DNA of 64,000 bases from assembly GCA_036346255.1 (NCBI GenBank), contig CM070634.1, positions 74,294,476 through 74,358,475 on the forward strand. Direction: 5' to 3'. A model generated the notes under the pieces. It searched no databases. It saw only the letters and a program-made list of their open reading frames with translations, and was not told the origin of the DNA. Positions 10,340-21,320 of the stretch are shown here, piece by piece. Origin of the DNA: Ampelocalamus luodianensis. Lineage: Eukaryota; Streptophyta; Magnoliopsida; Poales; Poaceae. Numbering within the stretch: the stretch's first letter is position 1; each line of letters opens with the position of its first letter. The position numbers and the translations under genes are program-made.

Positions 10340-13310
10340 TGAAATAACCCAACATTTCGGGATTTCAAAATTTCTGAATGTTTTTGGCTTGATTACATTT
10401 TCTTTCCCAATTTGGAAGTTTTTTTCTCCCTTTTCCGCTTTCCTCCTCGGGCCTCCCCATTTTCCCAGCCCGAATGCACATTTCTCCTAGGGTGCCACCC
10501 CCTTCTACCCCTGGCAGGCCACCACCGACTCGCACCTTCCCCTTTGCTCCTGTTAGCCGTGCCACCTCGCCCCCTCTTCAATGCTGGCACACATCTCCAC
10601 CGCCACCTAGCCCCGCCCAGCACCGTCCGCGCACACGGCCGCCCCAACTTACCGCCCACGCGTTGCTCGGACCTTCGCCCAATCCCTGCTCCCACCGCCT
10701 CAATTGCACTATAAAAGGCCCCAATCCAAAGCCCTAAGCATCGCAAAACCTTCAACACCATCACTCCCACCTCCCTTCGTCCCCAACGCTGGTCATTCGC
10801 TCATATTTCTGCCGCCCTGTGCTTCTTCCCTAACGGGCCCGAGGTAAAATTCGTCGTGCCCATGCCTCCCCTTCCCTCTTGCCTCCGGCAATACCTTCCT
10901 CTCACCACACCGAAGCTTTCCCCTAACCTCCCCCATCCCAATTCCCGTCGAAGCTCACCAGCGCCAAGCTCCTCCTCCGCACCGCTCACGGCCACCGCCG
11001 CCAAGCCACCTCAATACACCATGAACCCCATTGATACCTCCTATGGACTCAACTTGCTCCACTAATGCTCATGCTCCACTCCAATTGGCCAAAGCTTGGT
11101 CAGAGTGCCGCCGCTTTCTCTCCCTGCTCCAGCGATGCGCCATCACTGCCATCGCCCCATGCCCGTACCTCCTCTACCCTCCCAAAACCCCAAAATGGGT
11201 TCCCCTTGACTCAGAGAAGCTCCCCGCACCACCCGGTCCTGTTGACGATTGCCAAAGCTGCCACAACCCTCCTCGGCGCCGCTGCCGTCGGCTTGAGCGA
11301 GCGAAGCTCAAGGCTGCCTAGGAGCAAGGCCTTTAAGCCTGGCCCATGTTGGGCTTTAGCCCATTTGAGAATTGGGCTTGGCCCAATACTATTCATAGCC
11401 ATGAACAATAAACCATTACTATTCATCCACATCTAGCCCAAACACTATTCCACACTGTTGACACTGTTCATCCAATTCTGCTCATAAAACGAAACCCGAT
11501 TCTTGTTCACGGTCGAAGCGACATCGGTTACTATTTGCACCAAAAACAGTAAGCTAGTTATACTGTTCACAAACCTATTTTCGTACATGAATAGTAAAAT
11601 TAGTGTTATTCATCGTTCGACACTTTTCGTCCCCAAAACCCTAATTGACATTATATGTCCTTTTCGACCGTTTTGAGCCTGTGAATCTATTTTTCAACTC
11701 TGTTCAACCAAATTAAACACCAAATAAATATCTACCATCCCACATCACCTTTCTTTATGTTTCTTTTCTGAATTTCTTTACTTGCATGTTGTTCTCAGCT
11801 CATTCCTTGTCGAGCTAGATTTTATTTGGTTTATTTTATTTTATGTCGTGCTAGGTCACGACTTCAACGACCAAACTCCGGAAGACGCCAGACAAGAAGA
11901 ATTAATAGAAGACTTTGTGCAAGGAGGCAAGTCGCATTCCTTTGATTATTTTGAGTCTATATTTTATGTATTTATATTATTACTTTCATTACTGTATTTG
12001 TACTAATTACTTTAAATATTGAAATAATACTTTTGAATGTCATGATAAGTAGATAAATCCTGTTATCCCCATAAACAAACCCACCCAGCTCTTGTAGGCC
12101 ATATTCACCTTGACAAGTTTACATAAAATGATAGCTATATAAGTAGCATTGTCACACAATGTGTTTATAAATCCTGAAAAGCAGTATTTGCTATTCGCCA
12201 ATGGTTTTGGAGGAGAGTTGAGGGTTGAGACCAAAAAGTTGGATAACCCAATAGACTTGATAAAAGTAAGTCAAAGGTGAGATCAAGCGGGTGGACAACC
12301 ATGAGTTGGCGTTGGTCCATTTCCTCACTGGAGACAAGTACGGACAAGAACCTTGTGCCAAGTATCAGACACAAAAACCGCTCAACCATAGGTGTCATTC
12401 CTCCCTAACTTAGTATACTGCTCTCTTGATTGAATATCTACAGGAAAGGCGTGTGCTCTTGTGTGATAGAGCAGCACGGAACAGGGGTGGAACAGGAGTG
12501 GACCTAAAAGGACATTTACTGGTCTACACAACGGTATGGACTTACCAAGTAGAAGCTACAAAAGTTGAGCAGTGGAAACAGTCTTGTTATCTCAACTCAG
12601 TCGCACGCTATCGTGTTGCGTGTATATTGCATGGCAGTATGAGTATGAGGTATCTTATGGGTAAAGTTGGGCAACTCTGCAGAGTGTATAATTAAAGGTA
12701 TTCAAATACGTCGTGCTTCCAATTAATGAAGTTGTGTTTATGGGTGATTCTAGTACATAAGGTATAAATAGAGATTTTAAGATGTTAAGTTGGTAATTAT
12801 AATTGTTGAAACCCCCTGATGTTATATTTATTATTGTTTTACTGCTTTAAATGCAAAATACATCCACATATGCCAAGTATGGTAAACCCTAACCAATCCA
12901 TTGAACTCCTTGTATGTAATTATTTAGCCTTTCCATGTGGCTTGTTGAGTACGGTTGTATACTCATTCTTGCCAAATCTGTAAATCATCTACAGAGGAAA
13001 TATGGGAAAGTGCAGAGGATCTCTATGAATAGGATTTTGGTGGACCCACAGATGGCCGCGACTACCGTTATTAGGTCTCAACCGCGCTCAAGCGTGCCTG
13101 TGGTTTGAAAGTTCTTTTGTCATGTATTATATTAACTTTGGGTTTGGATGCCCGCGTCAGGTTAAAACTGGCTATTAAGCCTTAATCTTGTGTAATGAAA
13201 GCTTGGTTTTATTGTAAATCGAAAGCTTGCTTGTGATGCTACTTTCTTCACAATTGTACATCGTAGGCGGTTGTGAAGGGTTTAACGATCACAAATTTTG
13301 GGGTCATACA
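10340..13310 (+). mobile_element. Long (~2.97 kb) gypsy LTR-like block, probable solo LTR
   Basis: It starts TGAAATAACCCAACATTTCG and ends GGGGTCATACA, resembling the start and end of long grass gypsy LTRs (RIRE3/RIRE8 type). Inside are a plausible promoter (CTATAAAAGG near 10710) followed by a GC-rich transcribed-like region (10740-11340), then AT-rich sequence with repeated ACTATTCA phrases. No gag or pol is attached. No clean 5-bp target duplication was found, so the boundaries are approximate. GC-rich open frames here (10393-11321) have no recognisable domain. Confidence 0.5.
10706..10722 (+). promoter_or_regulatory. TATA box within the long LTR
   Basis: CTATAAAAGGCCCC lies just upstream of a GC-rich leader, as expected for an LTR U3/R promoter. 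Inferred from sequence only. Confidence 0.5.
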
Positions 13311-13313
13311 TAC

Positions 13314-13481
13314 GAGGGGCGGATGCAACGATAACCATTGGGGTCACATGACTCTAATGACTTGTTACTAATCCTATTAGAATTATAGTATAAATAGCAT
13401 ATGACACTCTGTGAATAAACAATGACTATGGTGTTGTAATATGAGTGACCACAATGATATTTATTTTTGGATCCGCCCCTG
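13314..13481. mobile_element. hAT-type miniature element (~168 bp)
   Basis: The ends are AGGGGCGGAT on the left and ATCCGCCCCTG on the right. The 8 bp after it, CATGCAGC (13482-13489), is duplicated at 10331-10338, on the far side of the ~3-kb LTR block. This suggests the LTR block landed at the left edge of this element and separated the element from its own left target duplication. Confidence 0.6.
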
Positions 13482-14485
13482 CATGCAGCATGTGCTTGTC
13501 TCGGTTGGAGAAGGTTTGGAAGATGCAGTCAGATGAATGGTGCGGAGTGTGAAGGGAATTAAAATCATGCGAAAATAGAAACCGTCGTCTCCCAAAAAAA
13601 AGTAGGAACTGCGTAAGATCGAGGAGGCCGACTAGAGGGGGGGTGAATAGGCGTTTTAAAAACTTCTATGCTCTAAAACCGATTTCAAATGCGGAAGCTA
13701 AATATCAATTCGGTTTAGCACAATTAACGCCTAAAACAACTAGGTGCACCAACAATACAAGTCAATAATAAATAGAGCAATTTAGCAACGACTTGTAAGC
13801 TATCAACTAATGATATGATCAATCAAGCACATACAAGATAGCAATCATAAAAATGAATAAGCAATTATACAATAAATGTAAATTGCACAATGTAAAGCAT
13901 ATGAAAGCTAATCACAAGAAGCACACGTGACACAACGATGTTTTATCAGTGGTGGTCGAGACTTGCCGGTCTCCCATAATCCACGTTGAGGTAAGTTCAA
14001 CCTTTTGGATCGGCTCCAAAACGCGAGGCAACACCTCCGAGGTAAGTCCAAACCACTTGGACCGGTTCCAACCGAACCAACACCTCTAACTGAGTTCAAC
14101 CGCTTGAACCGACTCCAACTTGAACTTATCACCCCAATCCACTAGGGTTGCTCTTACTCCGCTCCGAGATGGCGAGCACCAAGCCACTCACAAATCGCCG
14201 GTCTTCTCACAAGCTTCACTTGAGAAGATCACCGACGACAACGCCCACGCCGCCTAGGTGTCGGCAAACACCAAGAGTAACAAGTCTCCAACTTTCACTT
14301 GAACCAATCAGTGTCAAAGCTCTCGTGGATACTAAATCCACCACCTAATGCAACACATGCAATAGGATTTGCCTCTCAAACCTCACTAAGTGCAACACAT
14401 GCACAAATGGGAGTAGAGGGCTTGCTCTTAGCTCAAAGGAACTCAATTGGATGCCAAAGATTGTCTCTCAACCGGCCAAGGGGGT

Positions 14486-14505
14486 ATTTATAGCCCCAAA
14501 CCAAA
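14486..14505 (-). promoter_or_regulatory. TATA box of the minus-strand LTR
   Basis: On the minus strand GGGGCTATAAATACCCCC precedes a CA-rich leader, a typical LTR promoter. Inferred from sequence only. Confidence 0.5.
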
Positions 14506-14869
14506 AACTAGCCGTTTGGAGACGAACAATAAAAACTAGCCATTCTGACCTTTGCGGTCGTACCGCACTCACAAGGGCGGTACTTACTGTTCTGCGGTAC
14601 TACGCAGATTATACGAGCGGTACTACCGCAGCCCGATTTTCAGCACACGAGCGACACTCGGTAAAAAGGTCATAACTTTGACTCCGATATCGAATTGAGT
14701 GATCTTGGACTCTATTGAAAGCTTATTCAGTGGGCTACTCAACCCACCTATTTGATTTGATCTCAAACACATTTTATCAAATCAAAAGCACAACTTCAAA
14801 GAGCCACTACCATGGTCTAAGTCCAAAGAGTTAGCAACAAGCAATCTTAGACCATGCCAAGGAAAATAC

Positions 14870-15050
14870 ATGAATCCCAACAATTTGCAAAACATATTTG
14901 CAAACTTAGATCATGCTACAAGGAGTAGGTACATGGACTTCAACCGCTTGCAAAACACATTTGCAAAGTATAGTCACATGCTACAAGGATTATCCATGAG
15001 CCTCAACTATTTGCAAAACACATTCGCAAATATAGGCAACATGTTAAGTT
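14870..15050. repeat. 63-bp tandem repeat, three copies
   Basis: Units are anchored on TTGCAAAACA(T/C)ATT(T/C)GCAAA at 14885, 14948 and 15011, exactly 63 bp apart. Because 63 is a multiple of three the repeat stays open in one frame, but no known protein is encoded. Confidence 0.85.
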
Positions 15051-16029
15051 GAGCTAGAGCAAACACAATGAGCTATCAACACATGACTAACTCAAGCTAC
15101 TAGACAAGACCCCTCTTAATAGTACGGCAACCTATTCTAGCAATCCGGTCTCCAACCAAACACCGAGACCGGTAAAAGACTAGGAACACATCCTTAGCCC
15201 TAGCTAGTCATACCTTTGTCTTGACCATCTTCTTGAAGCTTGATGACGCACATCTTCACTTCAAGTCCGGGTCATCATCTTGACATGCATCAACCCATGA
15301 TGCATCCTCACTCAATACATGATGAGTCTTCTCTTGACTTGATGATCAACTCATGACCATATCTTCTTCGAGATCTTGATATGTATCAACACATGATACA
15401 TCTTCTTGAACCTTGACTCGATGACGATCAACTCATGATGCCATCCAAAGTCTTCATCACCCTGGAACATAACCTATTCATCCAACTCATGGAAAATGTT
15501 AGTCCCACAATGTCATTAACATTAATTACCAAGATATACCTGCATAAATACTTTTGAACAAGCCATTCACAAGGTGCGGTATTACGCTTAACTAGCATCC
15601 GTAATACCGCTCTCCGAATACCGCTTTCTCGATGCGGTACTACCGATTTCCAGAGGCTCGAGAAATCTGAGAAAAATACCTTCTCTGAATTTACATACCG
15701 CCAACATATTTGCGGTCATCAGCTCTGTGATAGTTCCGCCACATGAACTCCGTACTACCGCTCCACCTCGAGCAAACCAAGTCCAAAAGCAATGCTCGGA
15801 ATTTTCATACCGCATGAAATCGGTACATCCGCGGTGCGCAGTACTACCGCAAGATACAACACGGTACTACCGCATTTCGAAGCTTTTAAATGCAATGCAT
15901 GACTCCTTTGTCTTGAGTCATGTCAATCTTTTATCACCTTTGCATTTCCTTTTCATGTCATCATTCAAACTCCGGGACTAAGCCTTGAAAACATCTTAGC
16001 ACACACATTAGTCCCACAACACAATTGCA

Positions 16030-16300
16030 AATAATTGAATATAAAGTGACATGAGTATATATGAACTACATAAGTTATATATACCAAGAGTATATACGAA
16101 CTACAAGTTGTATATACTAAATATGAGTGTATACGAACTACACAAGTTGTATATACTCATATGAATATATTAACTACACAAGTTAAAATATATTCAAGGA
16201 TATATGAGCATCAATGAACTACACAAGTTTCATAAGTTCTCATATACTCATATGAATATACTAACTACACAAGTTAAATATATTCAAGGATATATTTCAA
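16030..16300. repeat. AT-rich tandem sub-repeats
   Basis: Degenerate units contain GAACTACACAAGTT and TATATACTCATATGAATATA; at least six copies are recognisable. The block lies inside the minus-strand LTR. Confidence 0.75.
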
Positions 16301-16494
16301 AGTAAAGATCCTTAATATATGTGGAAAGAGAATATGGATCAATACTAATGAAACCACAAAATATAGAATGAACTCCCCCTAAATGTGTGCATACACAAAT
16401 GTGTAATGAAACATATGCACATATCCAAGTTAACCTTTTTGGTGGAGTTTAACCTATATTTTGGATCCGAGGAATGCAACAAGATATAATAAGA

Positions 16495-16820
16495 AGAAGT
16501 AGAATGCATACCTCTTGTATTTTCATCTTTATATCCAAACGAGACTAAGCAATAGATAATCAATAGAATTGTTAGTCTCACAAATAGATTTGTCATTAAT
16601 GAATACATACCTTGTTTGGATTTTTGCTTTTATATCCAAGCTGAGACTAAACTTGATATAACAATAGGAGTGTTAGTCTCACAAGTGCATTTGTCATTAA
16701 TCACTTAATCACTTTGCATGCCTTCATGATTTTCACCTTTATATCCAAATAAGACTACACAATATGTATATCAATAAAGGTGTTAGTCTCCAATTAGATT
16801 TATCATTAATCACCAAACTC
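16495..16820. repeat. ~105-bp tandem repeat, three degenerate copies
   Basis: Units carry TTTATATCCAA(A/G), then GAGACTA or AAGACTA, then GTGTTAGTCTC and GTCATTAAT. The TATATCCAA anchors lie near 16530, 16631 and 16740. The block is close to the 5' start of the minus-strand LTR. Confidence 0.75.
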
Positions 16821-16853
16821 CATTACCACATAATGGCGGGTCTAGATCTTTCA

Positions 16854-16994
16854 ATCTCCCGCTTTTTGGTGATTGATGACAAATCCATCATTAATAGCAA
16901 CATTTGGATATAAGTCAACATATAATAAGAGAGAAAGCAAAATTTGGTCCGACGAACTGTAGTTTACTCTTAAAAAGGTAAATAATGTATACTA
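16854..16994 (-). other. Internal 3' end of the minus-strand copia element
   Basis: The minus strand reads TTTGTCATCAATCACCAAAAAG followed by a GGGAGATTGA tract, the non-coding end found just before 3' LTRs of SIRE-like elements. The rest of the element is missing, cut by the Mutator-like element that starts at ~16995. Confidence 0.4.
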
Positions 16995-19424
16995 GGAAAA
17001 AATCCAAATAATCCCCTAAATTTTGCTCAAAAGTCTCTCCAGGTATTTAACCCCCCTCAAACTTTCTAATCCGGTTCAGTTAATTCCCTACCCCGGTTTC
17101 GTAAGGTGGTTTTTTCCACGCGTCATGATGACTAGATTGTTTGCCACGTTGGATGACAAGCTTGCCATACGTAAGGGTGGGAAGAGATAAGGTCCCTTTT
17201 TTGCTGAGGTCGAAGCATGGATGCCTCCCAGTGCTGCTCTCGTTGTCTTGTTGCACGCCCACTGTCACATCCCCTCCGGGCTTGTGCGTCTACACACCGC
17301 AGCAAGCCACAACAATCCTAGGAATCTTGTGACACTGTATCTAGGGGTGGAAACGAGCCAAGCCGAGCCGGCTCGAGCCAAGCTCGTTTTGGCTCAGGTG
17401 AACAGTAAGCTCAACTCGGCTCGTTTCTGAAACAAGCCAGAAGGGTGGCTTGCCTCAGCTCACGATCAAGCTCGAGCTGGCTCGTTTGGGCTCGCGAGCC
17501 AAGCTCCAAAAACTAGCAGCGAGGAGGCAGAGCTCTGGACTCTAGTACTCTTGGTCGCATCGACGGCCTCCGGCCCCCCGCCATCACCACATCTGGTAGC
17601 CATGACTCCATGAGGATCTACCACTACCATGCTATGGGCTACTACTACCAGCAATCCAGATAAACACATCAGTAAAGAAGCACAAGCATCAAGCAATCAA
17701 GCATGCATAAACAAATGAATAGAAATGGGATGTGGGGAATAAATTCGAGGGGAGGAGCAGGCCACCGAGCCAGGGCGATGCATGGCAGCCAAGGTGGTGC
17801 TGGCGGTCGGAGGTTGAGCCAGTCGGCACGCTGCCAGGGAGGCAGAGGCACAAGGGGAGACCGCAGGTGGCGGCGCAGGAGCTGCGGGAGCCCACGGGGA
17901 TAAGCCATGGGCGACACACCATAGGGTCCAGAGGCACGACGGCGCAGGGGCCTGGAGCGACGGACGGAGGCCATGCCGAGCTGGGAGAGGCGGCGCCATG
18001 GGGAGACCCGAGAGAAGGAAGGAGGAGACGCAGTAGGGCAAAGGCCAGCGGGAGGCAACGATTTGGGGGATTTGGGGGGCACAGTCCGGAGACTCCGAAC
18101 TCGGGAAGTAGGGTGGCGGCGGGTGGAGCTCGGCGACCAGGGCGAGCAAGGCGAGGGGTGGAGGAGGCGGCGAGGCGCCGTGAGGGGGAGGCGGCGGGAG
18201 TTTGGGGGAGGAGGCCATGGGGAGAGGAGGAAGGATAAGGGATAGAGGCAGTCAAGCAGAGGCGCAGAGCGACCATGCTCGAGCTCGAGCTCGAAAGGCC
18301 TGCGAGCCAAAAGCTGGCCTCGGCTCAAAATTCGTGAGCTCGAGCCGAGCCTTGATGAGCTCGAGCAGGCTCACGAGCCTCGAGCTATTTTTCCAGCCCT
18401 AACTGTATCATCTTCTCCTCATCGCATCCCGCCTCAGGATGACGAGCTGGTTACGCTCGAGTGGAAACAACGCTGCAGTGAAAACATTTCACTTCTTCCC
18501 TCCCATTTCACTCCTACTGCCCCTCTCCACCTCCCAATAGCTACGGTGCTGCCACATTGGCTTCATTGTCGCCTCCTGCGCCGTGAAGGCAAAACACACT
18601 CCACCCCAAATCCACCATGCATTGAAATTCCTTGCCATCACCGTCCCTCCTCTCAAATTAGCAGTCCCCTCACCATCTCCACCAATTTGTGACGCAAAAC
18701 TCCCCTTTTCCCTAGGTCCTCGTCACCGAAGCCTCACCACCACCATGCTCCTCACCTGTGACCTCGTTGTGCACGTGTTGGGCCAGTGCATACCACCTCC
18801 ACCCAAACCAAACACACATGTGGCTCCCCTATGTCCCACTGATGCTCACAAACCCCTCCGTTCGCCAGAGATTCCGTTGGAAACTCGTCACCATTGACCT
18901 CACCGGCTTCTGGGCGTCACACCGTCGCTATACCACCATGACCACTCTCCTACCACATCATCCATGTCACCTCGTTCACTTCGTCGCGTTGATTCTCTAT
19001 GACCCCTCTTTGAGTTGAAAATTCCACCAAAGTAGCCGTCGGTGACCTTCCCTGTTCACGACCACCATTGCCATCGTTCCGACCGTCCCTGTCCTACTCA
19101 GGGCCAAATACCACGACAAATGGGTTCATCTCATCGTGTTCTGCGTGTTGCTTGTTCTCTCGAGCCAACAATCTCACTAGACCTAACCGCTGGTGAAAAG
19201 ATTAAATAGTTTGGTCATCATCCTATGAAAACAGTCCAGTTATCATGTTGCGTTGGCAAAATAGTCCAATCATCACGCCATGTGGGCAAAACCACCTTGC
19301 CAAACATGGTTAGGAGATTAAGTGAACCAGATTAAAGTTTGTGGGGGGCTAAATACCGGGTTTCACAGTTGGGGATGTTGGACGAACTTTTAAGCAAAGT
19401 TCACGGGTTATATGGACTTTTTCG
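16995..19424. mobile_element. Mutator-like element A with ~190-bp TIRs
   Basis: The left arm (about 16995-17185) and the reverse complement of the right arm (about 19235-19424) match over ~190 bp. Shared blocks include GAAAAA(A/G)TCCA(A/T)AT, TATTTA(A/G)CCCCCC, AACTTT, TAAT(C/T)(C/T)GGTTCA and AAGGTGGTTTT. Such long TIRs are typical of Mutator-like elements. No transposase is visible; the interior (17190-17340 and 18410-19230) is C-rich, gene-like sequence of unknown origin. A 1.06-kb hAT element is nested inside. I found no clear 9-bp target duplication. Confidence 0.7.
17342..18401. mobile_element. Non-autonomous hAT element (1060 bp) with GC-rich interior
   Basis: It starts TAGGGGTGGAAACGAGCC and its complementary right end reads TAGGGCTGGAAA, an Ac-like terminal repeat. 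Perfect 8-bp duplications ACTGTATC flank it at 17334-17341 and 18402-18409. Both subterminal regions are dense in GAGCTCGAGCC/GGCTCG motifs, as expected for transposase-binding sub-repeats. The middle (about 17540-18260) is strongly GC-rich with overlapping long frames on both strands but no recognisable domain; it may be captured host sequence. Confidence 0.85.
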
Positions 19425-19725
19425 GATTTTTTTGAAATAATATTATTTTAAAACAAATTTACAAAAATAATTAGTCGATTTTTTTTTACAAAACTAGGCT
19501 ACTATCACTATTTAAAATGGTGAAATTATCCTGTGCCATTCCAAATGACGATAGTAGCCTAGGGAATATCAATAGAGCCTAGAACAGTGCAGAGAGCTCC
19601 ATGTCGTCACTCTAACTGGCGACTATTGGCACTCTAACTGGTAATAGGACCCTATCGCCATTTCAACTAGTGATAGAGACATATGCCTGTTTTTTACTGT
19701 ATATTTCTGACCATATATATTTTAA

Positions 19726-19950
19726 ACAAATCACAATGATATTATAAAATATTCAGCATAATATCATTATATTTTTTGTCGACAAATCACAATGATATTA
19801 CAGAACATTCAGCTCAATGTCCTCACATATTTTGTTAACAAATCATACTAATATTACAAAACATTCAGCAGAACATCATCACCTAGTTTTTCGACAAATC
19901 AAAATGATATTACAAAGCATTGAGCACCACATATTTCAACAAGACGAACC
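19726..19950. repeat. 56-bp tandem repeat, four copies, inside element B
   Basis: Copies begin ACAAATCA at 19726, 19782, 19838 and 19894, exactly 56 bp apart. Each contains a TGATATTACA-like block and ACATTCAGC or a variant. They lie between the left terminal repeat and the transposase remnant. Confidence 0.9.
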
Positions 19951-20029
19951 TTTCCCGTGACCGCATCCTCAATGTTCGCCCTATCGACTGCCTCGAGTAG
20001 GGCGATCGGATGAGGTCTCTGCGACACTA

Positions 20030-21320
20030 TCCGGACTGCCGATGTCTCCTCCATCATGTGGATTTCTCATAGGGTATTTCTTGAAGGTGTGCTCAGATTC
20101 CCTACAAATAGAGCACTTCTTCATACGACACCCGATTTTTGCTTCGTTCATGTCATTCCTGATACGTCATACCTATCGTCGGCCAAGCTTTCCCTTCAAC
20201 CTATCAATTTTCGTGGCCTAGATAAGCTGCTCCCAGGTCGGATAGCCAGTAAAGTAGCCAACCACGTCGTAACCATACAGCTATGTACTCCAGGTTTGCA
20301 TCACCTCCTCCTTATTGAAATAATCAAAGACGTACTGGTTGGGATCCTGTGCCACCACTGAACATGCAGCCATGACATGTGCCACCACCGAACCTTGATT
20401 CCAATGCCTTCTGTTTTGCCCTCCACGCCTTGGCATAGCTGATTGTGTACTAAAACCTTGCATCAATCGCTCGAATGATGGAACGTGGCTCAAAATCTAG
20501 ATTATCTATGACCTCACTGTACATGATGTTCACGATGAAGCCTAATGATAGGTTCTTGTGGGACTGCGTTGACTCAGCGATGACACATGTGTGAGGGGCC
20601 ACTATAGAGTATTTCTAATAGGTGTCCTACTTAGGTTGAAATGCGTGCACTCGCTAAGAGCATCTCTCTATGTCGTACTTCACGTTGTAGCATCTTAGGT
20701 TAGACTTGACGACTGTGTATGTATGCCACACTGACAAGGCCTAGAATTTAACCGTCTCCCGCACGGCCTCCTTGCATTCGTATATAGCTCTTTCCTGACC
20801 TTGCTTGGGTCATACTCCCATGGTACACGGGAGCCTTCGTTAACGATGAGGTTATCGAACTGGTATGTGTTCCACTCGGATGGAACCACCTACTGTTTCA
20901 TAGCATCGTCGTCGTCGGATCCTTCATCTTCTGACATTGTCATGTAGTCATGGTATTCGAGATCCATCCTTTGGACTAGGGCTTCTAGCTCCTCACCCTC
21001 GTTAGCAAGTCCACTAGCTTGCCCGACTGAAGAAGCTTCTTCTACAGAGTCTTCATCGACAGCATCAGTAACTCCCGGACCTTCGGCCATTGTGTGTGTC
21101 GTACTGTGGCTGGAGTCCTTGACTTCTTCATCGGCATCACCACCTCATTCTTGTTCAGCCGTCGATGCAGGAGTGGGCTTGGCATATACCTAGGCCAGAA
21201 GGACCAAATCCCACTGTTCCTCCCTTGCCCCGCGTACATATGACTGCTATAACCTTGTTCCCTTGAACTGCATAAATTCCCAATATGTGCCCTGTGGTGC
21301 TCGGTTGGCAAGGCAACTCA
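20030..21320 (-). pseudogene. MuDR-type transposase remnant lacking the catalytic core
   Basis: Read leftwards from ~21311, the minus strand gives an acidic N-terminal region (20890-21090, with DEGSDDDD). The plant MuDR DNA-binding domain follows at about 20400-20860: KEAVRETVKFWALSVWH, VVKSNLRCYNVKYD, APHTCVI and the conserved YAKAWRAKQKA near 20420. The reading then passes almost directly to the C-terminal tail, with RNDMNEAKIG (about 20135-20165) and the zinc knuckle CSICRESEHTFKKY (about 20085-20125), whose final cysteine is tyrosine. The DDE catalytic region and SWIM part are missing and several stops interrupt the frame. The protein would have mobilised Mutator-like elements; this copy cannot be active. 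Confidence 0.8.

Larger units (their letters stand above)
13610..16853 (-). mobile_element. Long minus-strand LTR of a copia (SIRE-like) element, 3' end
   Basis: On the minus strand this block starts TGAAAGATCTAGACC and runs to CTATTCACCCCCCCTCTAGTC near 13630, the phrase that commonly ends SIRE/Maximus-like copia LTRs. It is preceded on that strand by a purine-rich AAAAAGCGGGAGATTGA tract, the usual polypurine tract before such LTRs. A TATA box in the minus direction is at 14486-14505. The length (3.2 kb) is large for this group and sub-repeats account for part of it. No primer-binding site adjoins the left end, so this is a 3' LTR or a fragment. Confidence 0.45.

Noticed and set aside
10393..11436. 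Several C-rich frames on both strands
   Set aside because: They are Pro/Arg/Ala-rich, mutually overlapping, without domains, and lie downstream of an LTR-like TATA box. Treated as LTR leader.
17669..18328. 219-codon minus-strand frame
   Set aside because: It lies wholly within a hAT element bounded by 8-bp duplications, is low-complexity and has three overlapping frames. Kept only as possible captured sequence.
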